Positions 9,571-20,573 are shown, numbered from the stretch's first letter. The stretch: DNA of 64,000 nucleotides from Pachyseris speciosa (GCA_016490735.1 JAEMWC010000556.1:135001-199000); one strand, 5' to 3'. Made by a program: numbers and translations. The notes: generated by a model not told the origin, from the letters alone.

Positions 9571-11796
9571 TTCCTGATATCTGGCAAATAGGAAATTATT
9601 ATAGAAATCTATATACCTCAGAGCTAACCTTCTCTGATGTTACTTATGATGCATTCACTAGGAATGTAGAAACAACAAAACTGTCAGAGGACGCTCAAGA
9701 GACTTTGGAAGGTCCACTTACGTACGAAGAATGCAAAAAGATACTAGACACCTTTCAGAATGATAAAGCAACGGGGAAAGACGGATTTACCGTAGAATTT
9801 TATGGGCAGTTTTTTGAACTTTTAGGAAATGATTTGGTAGCAAGTGTCAACGAAGCGCATGAGAAAGGTGAACTCTCAATTTCACAACGAAGAGGATTAA
9901 TTACCTTGACACCGAAAGACGATGGGTCACTTCTAGACTTATCAAATTGGAGACCGATTACATTGCTGAATGTTGATTTTAAAATAGCATCAAAAGCAAT
10001 AGCCAAGAGAATAGAGCCGACACTACCAAATCTAACAGGCTTCGTAAAAGGGAGATACATAGGAGAAAATGTTCGACTTATAAGTGACATAATGGAACAT
10101 ACAAATCTACAAAACCTGCCTGGCATTCTGACGTCACTTGACTTCCGTAAGGCATTTGATTCGATTGAATGGCCCTTTCTAATGAAGACGCTGGACTACT
10201 TTAATTTCGGTAGTGACATCAAGCGCTAGGTCAAGATATTCTACACGAATATAGAGAGTGCCGTGCAAATCAATGGATTTATAACCAACTGGAGTGAGAC
10301 AGGGTTTCCCACTCTCCCCCTATCTGTTTATCCTTTCTACGGAGGTCCTCTCAAATAAGATTCGTCAAGAACCCAACGTGAGAGGAATTCAAATCTTCGG
10401 TGGTGAAATTAAATTCTCTCAGTTTGCTGATGATACTACTCTGTTCAATGCCGACTTAGAATCTCTAGAAATGGCTTTGAAAAATGTCGGGGATTATGGA
10501 AAAATTGCTGGTCTGTCTCTTAACGTAAAGAAAACGAAGGCGCTTTGAATGTTACGGACCTCGGACAATAGTAATTGGTGTATAATTCCAAAACATTATT
10601 TAAAAAGGAAAGGAGAGTTAAATTTTTTACTTGGGTGCAATTATGACACAAGCTACTATAACGACCTCCCGATCTTCTATAAGAAAATGCTTGACTTCTT
10701 CAACGAATTGAAACTCTTTATAATTACGGCCAAGGACTGGAGTTAATATTGTTTAATAACAAAGGCATATTGGTGGACGGAAAATGACCTACGTAATGAA
10801 AGTGGAAATTTTGTAACATTCCAAGAATTCCGTGATAAATATTCCTGTGAAATCATTTTTTTGCAGTATTATCAAGTTGTCAGTGCTATTAATATTCCAC
10901 GACACCTGTTGTCTCTAGCCAGATGCTCAGACACCATCAACAAACCATTCTTTACTAGTGATAATAAAACCTTTTTCCCGAGCGAATCGATCCAAATTAA
11001 TTTGGATAAGGCTAAGTCAAGGGACTTTTATAATTTTCTTAATGCCAAAATTCACATCAGAGAACAAAAGGCCCTAAACGTTGGAGCGAAAAACTTTCAT
11101 TAAACAGAGATGTTTGGGCTAAGATCTTTAAACTATTAAAAACCATTTGTAAGGAAACTAAACTAAAAGAGTTTCAATTTAAATTAATCCACACAACAAT
11201 AGTAACAAAGAAAGAATTATTCCGATTTGGGATTAAGGAAGACTATGAATGTATTTGCTGCGGAGATCCAGATTCAATTGAGTACTCTTTTATCAATTGT
11301 ATGTTTACTAAATTGTTTACACAAATGGTTTTGAACTGGTTCAACCAAGTGAATGAGTGCCAAATCTACCCTTCTCTAGAGGAAACCCTGTTCGGTACTA
11401 CTAAAAGCTTCCAAGATTCAGCAATAATGCGGAAATTTAATTACACCACCTTATTTATGCGCTATAAAATTTATTCAAACAAGTTAAATAGCATGGCCAT
11501 CTCTGTTCACGAGTTTATTAGTAAGATACTCACTAAATACAACCTTGAAAATTTGTCTTGATTTTGTTTTTGTTTTTGTTTTTTTTTTGAAATGTACTCC
11601 TCTCACCAAAAAATGGATTATATATATATTCTATAGTCCTTCTATTATTTCCTTTATTAGTGTTGTAAAATAGCAGGATGCATTGAAGGGGTGTGCTACC
11701 CATACCCAGAGAAAAAACACATTGTAAGGTCTGTAATGTTAAGTGTTAAAATAAATAAATGATCATGATTAAAAAAAAAAAAAACTACTGAAAAGT

Positions 11797-13639
11797 GTGT
11801 AAAAACAAAAGATTGAATAGCTCCAGAATGACACGTTTTTAATGTGTATTTTCTTCGCGTCATAATCAGTTACTAAAATCCGTCCATTTGGTGTTGCAGC
11901 TATTCCAGTGGGGTCTTGTAGCTCATTCACAGTTTTTCCAGTGAAAGAACCATCCACTGAAAATTGAACAATACGTTTATTGTCACGATCGCAAACAAGA
12001 ATGTTGTGATGATTGCTGCATTTTTCCACACACAGAGCCCAGGGTCGGTTCAGCTGTTCGTCAGCTTTGCCTTGTTCTCCAATCTTGCGCAGAAACTTCC
12101 CGAACGATCAAAGACTTTTAAACAGTTGCCCTCCCAGTCACAAACAACGAACACGTTTTGATGCAAAATACATCCAGTTGGGCGGTTGAGTTTTTCTGGG
12201 CCGCTACCTCCAAATTGAAACACTGGTTCAGCATCCTTTGTGAACACCTGAATTCTGTTGTTGCGAACGTCGGCCACGGCAACGCGCCCTTCGTCATCCA
12301 TACAGACGCCGATTGGATTTTGAAACTCACCCATTCCTCTCCCTTTTTTTCCGAAGCATTTAACAGCGTTCCCCGTGTGTACATTGAAGTGTTGAACGCG
12401 GTGATTACATTTATCCGTCACTATTATGTTGTCGTCATTAATGTATGTTACACCACATGGAGAGTCAAGCTGCCCTGCATTATCTCCTTTGCAGCCGAAT
12501 TTTCGATGTTACTTTCCCTCTTTATCGAATATAAGTATACAGTGTCCATTGTGATCAACTACAGCGATCAGCCCTTCACTGTTCACAGCAATCCCAGATG
12601 GATTTTGAAGAGTTTTTCCTTTCAGATCCAACTCATCCACAACTTCAAGCCGTCGTTCTTTCACCTGAACAGTGAAAGGACTCTGATGAAGATTGTCCCC
12701 GTTTATTGTCACTTTAATCCCGTACGCACCTGGCACTTTAGGGGTAAACTTCACCAGAAAATGTCCATCTTCCTTCTTGCAAGTCAACAAACTTCCCACA
12801 TGTTCTGCGGGGTCCACAATAACTTCAACTTGAAATTTCCCTTCAGCTTCACTTGTAAGTTTTGGACAGACGACAAACTCTGCTTCTACGCCAGCTTGGA
12901 AATCTTGAGTAAGCTCTTCTATAACAGGTTGGCCGATTGCAATCACACCGATGGAAAAATTCTCTGGTTCAACGGTCGAAATAAACTTCACAAATGGACT
13001 AACCGGAACTGCTGGGACTGGGCTTTTGTTTAAATCTTCAAACCGCTTTGCTAAGTTCTACTTGGTTGCCATAATATCTGAACTTGAACTTCTCTGAACC
13101 AGGTTGCTGGCAAACTCGATTGCTTGATTCATTTGCTTGATCAAGGACAGAACTTGTATCTTAGCGTCGTTTAGTTTTTGCATTCTCGACAACAGCGTGT
13201 TCTTGATCTCAGTAATGGCCTCCCGGTCGCATTCTCGAATCTTGCTGATCATTTCTTCGGCGGTTTGAGAAACTTTGCGTTTCGCGGCGGTGGAGTTGGT
13301 TTCTAGATCAACAGTTGTTTGCTCAAATTCATGAATCACATCGCTGCAAAGTCTGCTCTTTTCTTTGATCAACTCGGCTGCCGCCATGAGTTTCGCTTTC
13401 TCGCCATCAGCTGCTTTGTCAAGCGGATCAAAAGTATGATTCTTGTGATCGGTGACAACACAAATGTGACACACACAAGTCTGATAGTCGATGCAAAAAA
13501 ATCTCGTTACTTCTCGCTCGTGGTACTTCTGAGAGCAAAACGATTGTCGCCTGAGAAGAGCCTCGTAGTCTTCGGCTTGAAAGTGTTTTATTGGTCTGAC
13601 TTGGTCTGAATTGTAGAAGTGCCAGGCATTATGAGACAA
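11797..13639 (-). pseudogene. TRIM copy B, RING-less and broken
   Basis: The copy covers B-box 2 (about 13440-13560), coiled coil (13080-13430), filamin (12640-12990) and NHL repeats (11840-12600). The RING and B-box 1 are deleted. The sequence jumps from B-box 2 into 5' flank at about 13605. Disruptions seen: AAG to TAG after the MATK motif (about 13057), a tyrosine codon changed to TAA at the first NHL (about 12508), a 1-bp deletion near 12100, and loss of the normal stop near 11835. It cannot encode a ubiquitin ligase. The LINE at 9075-11781 interrupts its 3' flank. Confidence 0.88.
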
Positions 13640-14230
13640 GCGTACATGTTCAGTTTCATAAAGAGACGAATTGTTGCGGGATAATAATTGTGCAATTGTA
13701 ATGTTTGATGCTATTGTGTTTGGTTTCTTTCTCGTCTCAACTTCTCAAATTGGCTAGATATTTCGTGTGGAATTTTTTGAGCGGAGGAACACAATCACGG
13801 AGGTCAGGGCTTGCCGCCGAGATGGCGCGAGCTATTGTTACGCATTGAAAACGAATGTTTTCCTTATGGTTTCTTTCTGCGAATTCAAAGAAAACTTAGC
13901 CAAACGTTACAACCAAGGACAACACCTTGTATTAAAACAGCCACTAAAAGAGCCTTATAGTAAGTGGTGAGTTAAAAGTTTCTAAACCGAGTCCTTTATT
14001 AGTGTTTGCCATACTTATTCAGGTGATTCTTGAGATTCTTTTGTTCTCATTGGTCGAGGACTGCATCATTTCTTGCTTGAATATCCCGGTGTGGGGTGAT
14101 TATAACGAAGGCACTAACTTCTGACGAAGAAATTAAAATGCACTGCCGAAAAAGCACTAAAGATGAAACTAAGTTCGTAGAAACACTTTTCAGCGGTAAG
14201 ACGTGAAAGTTTTGCCAATTGTGATAGAAA
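13640..14230. other. TRIM B 5' flank
   Basis: No gene is seen. It is closely similar to 24880-25440 and 31760-32330, the 5' flanks of copies C and D. Confidence 0.6.
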
Positions 14231-14510
14231 ACTATTTTGATTTCCGTTCAATGGAAAAGTGGCCGATGGCGATACGAGTAAACACAAATGGAGCAATAAT
14301 TTCTTTAAGTTTATTTAACAGAATTGTTTCAACATTTACGACCTAATTTGAAAGCATGACAGTAAACGAGATGGATAAATGTCTCTTGAAGTTTTACGTT
14401 TCAGTGAGGAATAAAGACGGTAGTTATTGCAAGTACACTAGCTTGTCGTCACTCAGGGCGGCTCTCGACTGCTATCTGAAGTCGACTAATTCAAGGAAAA
14501 CAACAAATAC
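14231..14510 (+). pseudogene. Crypton/KIAA1958-like fragment, unit B
   Basis: The plus strand reads MDKCLLKFYVSVRNKDGSYC, then TSLSSLRAALDCYLKS in frame, after an upstream stop. The pattern (a KFY..VR..DG.YY..tSl..iRaal.ryL phrase) resembles the start of the DUF3504 region of Crypton-derived proteins. Only a fragment is present; nothing recognisable follows. Confidence 0.5.
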
Positions 14511-15279
14511 TGTACTATTCTATTTTCGGTAACGTAACCACGCATAGTAGTAATCTTTATTTTCTTTTGTCAATGTACACATTATTTTTATTACAATTTA
14601 GAAAATTTACAAAATATGATTAATCTAAACTAAATAAAAACAATGGACAAGCTAGGAAGCTAAATAAACCAGTAGGTTTTCTTGTTAGCTCCCTGAACAA
14701 TTTAGGTTCTAAGTGGCAGATAAAATAAAATAAAATAAAAATAAAATAAAAAGAAATGCAAAGAAGGATGAATTTATTTACACGAAGTATGTTGCTTCAT
14801 CAGTAAAACGAAAGTTTATTTATTTGTTGTTCAGAGAGTGAGATAACGTTTAATTTTCTTAGGAAATGTGAACACACTTGAGTTTTTTAAATGAGTTGGG
14901 AGGTCTTTCCAAAGGGTCGGTACATTTCACTGACCCCCAGTCCATGGACTACCATGATGGACTATCGAAATGGACTACCTATATGGACTGCTAAATGGAC
15001 TACCAAAAATGGACTACCCTTAATTACCTACCTTGAAAAAAAAATTAGTAAAGTTTGGTTGTTTTCATCGATTGATCGTGATCTCCACCATCTTGTTATT
15101 TTTTAAATGCTGCTGGTCAGCTTTTCTACAGGCGCATTCACTCGTCGTGCATGATGGCTGACGGGCTGCAGCAAGGGTAAAAATTTGATTTATAATCTTC
15201 CAGGTGATTCCTTACCTGGCTGTCATGATGCTCAAAATGGTAAGTGACAGAAGAAGATACAACTCAAAAATAGATCACA

Positions 15280-15488
15280 TGACCAGGCCCAGGGGGTACT
15301 CCCAGAAAAATTGGGTGGGGGTGCAGCCTGCTTCCCAAAAGCCTTACCTTATTTAAAGTGCACCTAGCCCCAAGAATAGTTTTTTTTCGCTATTATAATA
15401 CTTTGTACATATTCCAAAAACATGTAGCATTTATTTCCAGCCTTCAGAGTTTTTTATGGGGCTTACGATTAACTATGCATCATTTGGT
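15280..15488 (+). repeat. Partial GGGGGTACTCCC-type interspersed repeat
   Basis: It begins with CAGGGGGTACTCCCAGAAAA and continues with a diverged version of the repeat seen at 38835-39244. It lies inside the foldback element. Confidence 0.5.
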
Positions 15489-15622
15489 ACACGACCAAGT
15501 CAGCTGGGGCGTGGGTCTATTTCCCAGTTGACTATTATGTATTTACGAAGACGTAGCGCGATGATCAGTTTGTGACTTTAACTGGGGAAAAGACCCACGC
15601 TCCTTACTAGCTTGATCGTGTG
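15489..15622. mobile_element. Small palindromic MITE
   Basis: Imperfect inverted arms around GGGGCGTGGGTCT and AGACCCACGC, with matching ends CACGACCAAG and CTTGATCGTG. No coding capacity. Confidence 0.55.
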
Positions 15623-16319
15623 ACAGATGACGGCAAGATGTCGTAACTTTTACAGCCTGTAAAAAGTCGAGATTTGGTTAAAAAAAAATTAAAGGCGCAA
15701 TGTGTTTTGAATATATTTCGGTGTTAGGGGCACTTAAAGACCAAAATATCTGTGATTTTCCCTACCCTATTTATAACAAAGGATTATAAATTCAAATTTT
15801 TACTGACCATCCAGCGTGTCAGCTATCACACGAGACGAATGAATACGCCTGCAGAACAGCTGACCAGCAGCATTTAAAAAATAACAAGATGGTGGAGATC
15901 ACGATCAATCGATAAAAACAACCAAACTTTACTAATTTTTTTTTTCAAGGTAGGTAATTAAGGGTAGTCCATTTTTGGTAGTCCATTTAGCAGTCCATAT
16001 AGGTAGTCCATTTCGGTAGTCCATCATGGTAGTCCATGGACTGGGGGTCAGTGAAATGTACCGACCCCTTTCCAAATGTCCGTAGCCATAAAAGAGGTTG
16101 ATTTTTTACCTACGTTAGTTCGGAAACTCGGCTTATAAAGATTTTTTCTTAACTTTATATCTCGTGTTGTAGTGATGTATATTACTAGCATATTGAAACA
16201 TGTTTCACAAATTAATGTGATTTGGTAAGCTGAAGCCACTCTAAAGGCACTAAGGCCACATGGTAGCGGGCATTACCCCTTAAATCTACCAAAGCAAAGA
16301 TTGAGCCCAAGCATTAGCA

Positions 16320-16364
16320 GCCATGGACAGCTGTTTCGGCCTTGTTAGGCCTCATCAGCATGGC
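16320..16364 (-). ncRNA. Hammerhead ribozyme, type I, family 2, copy 1
   Basis: Minus strand: helix I GCCATG/CATGGC (6 perfect pairs), core CTGATGA, helix II GGCC/GGCC with loop TAACAA, core GAAA, very short helix III inside ACAGCTGT, cleavage triplet GTC. Every invariant core base is present. The ACAGCTGT helix III is self-complementary, so a double-hammerhead (dimer) fold is possible. Confidence 0.88.
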
Positions 16365-16575
16365 ATAGCTAATGCTCAGGCTCAAGTACCCACATATCCA
16401 TAAAACAAGCAGTGAAAACGTAAAGCTTGTGGGATGTGGCTGGAGTGACAAGGATATACCTCACAAATTAATGTGATTTGGTAAGCTGAAGCCACTCTAA
16501 AGGCACTAAGGCCACATGGTAGCGGGCATTACCCCTTAAATCTACCAAAGCAAAGATTGAGCCCAAGCATTAGCA

Positions 16576-16620
16576 GCCATGGACAGCTGTTTCGGCCTTG
16601 TTAGGCCTCATCAGCATGGC
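16576..16620 (-). ncRNA. Hammerhead ribozyme, type I, family 2, copy 2
   Basis: This copy is identical to the motif at 16320-16364, exactly 256 bp away. Transcription of the minus strand across both copies would release a 256-nt unit-length RNA between the two cleavage sites. Confidence 0.88.
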
Positions 16621-16964
16621 ATAGCTAATGCTCAGGCTCAAGTACCCACATATCCATAAAACAAGCAGTGAAAACGTAAAGCTTGTGGGATGTGGCTGGA
16701 GTGACAAGGATATACCTCACAAATTAATGTGATTTGGTAAGCTGAAGCCACTCTAAAGGCACTAAGGCCACATCTTTGCTTTGGTAGATTTAAGGGGTAA
16801 TGCCCGCTACCATGTGGCCTTAGTGCCTTTAGAGTGGCTTCAGCTTACCAAATCACATTAATTTGTGAGGTATATCCTTGTCACTCCAGCCACATCCCAC
16901 AAGCTTTACGTTTTCACTGCTTGTTTTATGGATATGTGGGTACTTGAGCCTGAGCATTAGCTAT

Positions 16965-17009
16965 GCCATGCTGATGAGGCCTAACAAGGCCGAAACAGCT
17001 GTCCATGGC
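16965..17009 (+). ncRNA. Hammerhead ribozyme, type I, family 2, inverted copy
   Basis: The same core and helices as the other two copies, on the plus strand. Either strand of the locus can therefore give a hammerhead transcript. Confidence 0.88.
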
Positions 17010-17230
17010 TGCTAATGCTTGGGCTCAATCTTTGCTTTGGTAGATTTAAGGGGTAATGCCCGCTACCATGTGGCCTTAGTGCCTTTAGAGTGGCTTCAGC
17101 TTACCAAATCACATTAATTTGTGAGGTATATCCTTGTCACTCCAGCCACATCCCACAAGCTTTACGTTTTCACTGCTTATTGAAACATGTTGTCGAATAG
17201 TTCGTATTCAGCGAAGCCAATAAAATACTG

Positions 17231-17498
17231 AATTTCTACTTGAAGCAGGTCACCACCGAGGAAAAAAATAAAGTGGCATAATTAAAAAAGATCCGTTAAC
17301 GTACCACGATTTCTTGTGCAATGCCCTACATCCTGAAGGAATGCTTGCATATAGAAGTTTAGCTCATTTATTTTCAGTATACAGTAAAGAACGGTGTTTG
17401 ACTTTTGTGGTTGAACTGACTGCAAATATTAGCTTCATATTAGACACCTTTAGCTTGTTTTTTGTCCAGGTGACAAAGAACACAAAGCATAATTTTGA
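17231..17498. other. TRIM B distal 5' flank
   Basis: No gene is seen. It matches 26330-26610 and 33125-33410 in units C and D. Confidence 0.6.
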
Positions 17499-18489
17499 GG
17501 CCCTTGTTCTGTCGTGAATTGTAATACCGTGCCCTCGTCAATTTGCTCACGCTTCCATTTTAAGAAGATTTTACTTTTTGACCAAAATCAGCAAGATTTG
17601 GGAACCTGTGGTACGATTTTCAACAGTTATTTTACCACATTTCAAACGAATGTTGCATTTTTGTCTTGATTTGATCACAAGTTAATGCTCTTTGCTATTT
17701 TATTACAGTCTGCATTTAAAATAGTGTCAACAAGGCCACATTACAGTACTAGTACCCAGTCTTCGCTCGGCCGATAACACCAACAGAAGAAATTGTAGGA
17801 GAAACGCAGAAAAAGGCGTTTAAATTGACCGCGTCTTTTCGTACATTAAATGTGATGTTATTAGGAATGCTTGTGCTCTTTGCAAAAACCCTCACAAATG
17901 CCCCTCGCTCCTAAGAGTTGTTCTCTTGGCAGTCACATTTACACAATGGCGTGCACGTTGGCAGCGCCCTTTGCAGGTGCACTTGATGATTAGGCCACAA
18001 GAAAAACAGAACGTTCATTTATCTTGTGTTTATGCTTATGCTTATGTCAAGTGCGTTACTAGTGAAAACAACATAAGGCAAATAAGTGGATCGTTCTTCT
18101 TATGTTTCTGCTTATGCTTATGTTTTTGTCGCTGCTGTTTTCACTTGCGCCTATGTTTATGAATATGCTTGTGCTTATGCGCTAGTGAAAACCAGCCTTT
18201 AGGCTGTCAGGAATGTATGTGTTCCACACTACACTGATCCACACGTTTGCTTTGATGGAGCTGCTGCTGGAAATGTGGTATGAATACCTTCAACGCGTAT
18301 TCATCAAACGTCGAAGCTTCGACATTCTACAAGACTTTGCAGTCAATCTGAGCGAGAGGATCGGTATTACCATAGCTATTTGACTTCAGATAATTTAAGA
18401 TTTCGGACTTGGCACTTGGAACTGAGGCATAAGTTGCCCAACTCTGACAGTGGTGGTGAAAGGATTGACCTTCGTGACTGAAGCACCTC

Positions 18490-18891
18490 TCATGATCTCA
18501 TATCTCTGTCACAGCTTTGTAAATTACTTTTGGAGCACTGCGATCTTTTCCCCTTGATTTGAAGCTTCCTTTTGCGGTTCTTTCTGAAGATAAAGAGATT
18601 ACTCTTCTTTACTTTATTGTGTATTGAACTTGAGCAATCCTTAATAACGTTCTTGAAGTACTTCTGGTATTGCTTCTTACCAACTACACTGATATCTGCA
18701 TAGTCCCTGCTATCAAGAATGACTAATTCAGGGAAGTCGTCAAGAAACGAATTCCCGGTTCCTCTCATGATCACCACATCACAGAGGTTTTTCCCTTGCC
18801 GACGGAAAGTTTTCTCAGCTGCTCGGCCTGCCTCGTGATTCTGATAGTCTTCGGGTTGTTTGGATACTAAATGCTCTTTAGTTTTGGCCAT
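18490..18891 (-). CDS. Unrecognised 133-aa basic protein in transposon
   Basis: I do not recognise this ORF. It starts MAKTKEHLVSKQPEDY, has an acidic-hydrophobic middle (FPELVILDSRDYADISVV) and a very basic end (KNRKRKLQIKGK). The region around its start (18880-18940) resembles 20575-20625, where another element carries the same MAK-K-KE start. That suggests a transposon-encoded gene family. It may be only the first exon. It lies between the long inverted arms. Confidence 0.35.
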   Translation of the reverse strand: MAKTKEHLVSKQPEDYQNHEAGRAAEKTFRRQGKNLCDVVIMRGTGNSFLDDFPELVILDSRDYADISVVGKKQYQKYFKNVIKDCSSSIHNKVKKSNLFIFRKNRKRKLQIKGKRSQCSKSNLQSCDRDMRS

Positions 18892-19932
18892 ATGAGTTTA
18901 AGAAGAAATAATACACAAACTGCAGTGACAAAAATCTAAATGTTAACAACGCGTTTGTCATTTTTGGTGTTCTTCACTGCATCCTGGCCTAATCATCAAG
19001 TGCACCTGCAAAGGGCGCTGCCAACGTGCACGCCATTGTGTAAATGTGACTGCCAAGAGAACAACTCTTAGGAGCGAGGGGCATTTGTGAGGGTTTTTGC
19101 AACGAGCACAAGCATTCCTAATAACATCACATTTAATGTGCGAAAAGACGCGATCAATTTAAACGCCTTTTTCTGCGTTTCTCCTACAATTTCTTCTGCT
19201 GGTGTTATCGGCCGAGCGAAGACTGGGTACTAGCACTGTGATGTGGCCTTGTCGACGCTATTTTAAATGCAGTCTTAAATAAAATAGCAAAGTACACTAA
19301 CTTGTGATCAAATCAAGACAAAAATGCAACATTCGTTTGAAATGTGGTAAAATAACTGTTGAAAATCGTACCACAGGTTCCCAAATCTTGCTGATTTTGG
19401 TCAAAAAGTAAAATCTCCTTAAAATGGAAGCGTGAGCAGATTCACGTGGGCACCCCTTCTAATATCATTTGGTAGGATACAAGCAAATTGTGTGCCAAAT
19501 TTCATGCTTTTATCACTCTTGTCACGATCGAGCCTAAATTTTGCGTTAAGCCACCTGACTACAGTTGAAATACGGTCAGTGGAATAATTTTGCCTAACGA
19601 AGGGTGCCTCCGCAACGAAGACCGAAGGCCCCAAAAGCGAAGAACCCTGTTTTGTTTCTGTCGTACCATGCTGAAACGTCACAAAACGTCGTAAAACATA
19701 TCTCATACGCTAAGAGGACCGTTTAGCGGTGAAATAATCAGGGTCTTTGTTTTATAGTTTACCCCCACCAAAACTATGCATATGCATGAGGGATTGTCTT
19801 CATCAGTTAAGCTGTAAAGGTTAAATCAATGAGAGTGAGCGTTTGCCACGACTTAAAACAAACAAAAGTAAACACGAGATACCCCACACTTTTAACAGTG
19901 GTATCAAGATGGCTTGTAAATGAAAATGTTCC

Positions 19933-20184
19933 GTGCTTTTTGTAATATTCTTTGCTTGCTTTCTTTGTTGCAATACGGCGAAGCCTAGAGACAGAGATCC
20001 ACGAGAAGTGAATATTCATCCTATCAGTGATGAGGTTTATGACACCTTGTTATTACTCGTCCAAGGAAAATTTGATGTGCCGGTAAAGAAGCGCACGCGT
20101 GTCCAAAAGAACGTCTTGGTACGATTTTGGAGAAGACAAGAGCAATTTCATCTAGGGAAAGAAAGTACTCCTACATTATATTAA
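19933..20184 (+). CDS. Unrecognised 83-aa ORF in transposon
   Basis: The protein starts with a hydrophobic stretch. A tract from about residue 32 (DEVYDTLLLLVQGKFDVPVK, then a short basic stretch and RFWRRQEQFHL) resembles the lead-in of integrase-type transposases seen in invertebrate elements. Catalytic residues are not present, so this is a fragment or first exon at best. Assignment is tentative. Confidence 0.3.
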   Translation: MLFVIFFACFLCCNTAKPRDRDPREVNIHPISDEVYDTLLLLVQGKFDVPVKKRTRVQKNVLVRFWRRQEQFHLGKESTPTLY

Positions 20185-20395
20185 AACGTTGTGTTGCTTC
20201 AATTTCAAATCGTAAACATATGTTACGAAAGTAAGCTGGATTTTGTGTTTCAAAATTTTAAAAAATACACATGGATCAAAATAAAGGTTGGTCTCTTTGC
20301 GTCATTTTTGTTATTTTCTTTTGTAGTTGTTTGTTTTTAAGAGTTATTTCAAATCACGACAACGTGGTATTACAATTCACGACAGAACAGGCCCT

Positions 20396-20561
20396 GCCAT
20401 GGGAGAGGGTGTCTTTTCCCCCCAGAGGGGGATGGGCGCTTGTCTGAATTTTAAAATCTCCCGTATCAGTGTTGAAATCACTAGTTCTCGGCCTTGATGT
20501 CACTTTCGGAATTTTGCCGGGAATGATGTCTCTCGTCGGCATTCCATTTAATGTGCTGTCG
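20396..20561. other. Duplicated flank segment
   Basis: No gene is seen. It matches 26610-26765 and 33420-33560. Confidence 0.6.
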
Positions 20562-20573
20562 CTAAATACTCTT

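Larger units (their letters stand above)
9224..9583 (-). mobile_element. Retrozyme-like tandem element, 236-bp unit (family 1)
   Basis: The element is about 1.5 tandem copies of a 236-bp unit (copies start at 9223 and 9459). It is inserted in the LINE with the duplication GCAAATAGGAAATT on both sides (9210-9223, 9584-9597). Each unit carries a type I hammerhead on the minus strand. Non-coding tandem units of a few hundred bases with one hammerhead per unit are the definition of retrozymes, known from plants and from animals including corals. The boundary is uncertain by a few bases because the unit itself contains GGCAAA. Confidence 0.8.
9075..11781 (+). mobile_element. 5'-truncated L1/Tx1-type LINE with poly(A)
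   Basis: It is flanked by the 15-bp duplication AAACTACTGAAAAGT (9060-9074, 11782-11796) and ends in an A run. Decayed RT pieces run across frames: SRWIENGKRPTKYFFNLEK (about 9078), NWRPITLLNVDFKIASKAIA and LDFRKAFDSIEW (9705-10229), then FADDTTLF (about 10430). A cysteine motif CICC lies near 11250. The NWRPITLLN / DFRKAFDSIEW style is that of the L1/Tx1 clade. The endonuclease half is missing. Stops and frameshifts make it inactive. A retrozyme is inserted at 9224-9583. Confidence 0.85.
14914..16067. mobile_element. Foldback element with 9-bp TSD (Mutator- or Merlin-like)
   Basis: The termini are GGGTCGGTACATTTCAC and its complement. Inverted arms are about 240 bp long. The flanking duplication is CTTTCCAAA (14905-14913, 16068-16076), and the empty site is preserved in units C and D. 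Each arm starts with about six short repeats of an ATGGACTACC phrase. No transposase is present. TSD length and G-rich ends fit Mutator or Merlin elements. Confidence 0.8.
16205..17178. mobile_element. Head-to-head retrozyme array, 256-bp unit (family 2)
   Basis: The left arm has two full 256-bp units plus 57 bp (16205-16773) with hammerheads on the minus strand. The right arm has 1.6 units (16774-17178) in the opposite orientation with one hammerhead on the plus strand. The whole block is flanked by the 13-bp duplication ATTGAAACATGTT (16192-16204, 17179-17191). Units C and D have the empty site. Units are almost identical, implying a young insertion. The block moved as one piece, since a single duplication frames both orientations. 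It has no protein-coding capacity, so any reverse transcriptase must come from elsewhere; a Penelope-type enzyme is the usual suggestion for animal retrozymes. Confidence 0.85.
14540..17230 (-). mobile_element. Old CR1-like LINE 3' end, split by two insertions
   Basis: The minus strand encodes the C-terminal tail of a CR1-type RT (a 'VGKKS.SFMATDIWK' phrase at 16080-16130). The 3' UTR lies to the left. Homologous fragments sit at the same place in units C (25790-26330) and D (32590-33125), so this insertion predates the duplications. Here it is interrupted by elements at 14914-16067 and 16205-17178. Confidence 0.7.
17505..20389. mobile_element. 2.9-kb inverted-repeat transposon with 6-bp TSD
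   Basis: The ends are TGTTCTGTCGTGAATTGTAA and its complement, flanked by GGCCCT (17499-17504, 20390-20395). Unit D has the empty site. A second long inverted match pairs about 17525-17995 with 18985-19440, leaving an extra 0.9 kb inside the right arm. Two short ORFs (18490-18891 minus, 19933-20184 plus) lie inside. A 6-bp duplication is described for IS3EU elements, but no transposase core is visible, so the family is a guess. Confidence 0.7.

Noticed and set aside
16205..17178. CRISPR-like repeat array
   Set aside because: Units are 256 bp, contiguous, without spacers, in a eukaryotic context, and each holds a hammerhead.
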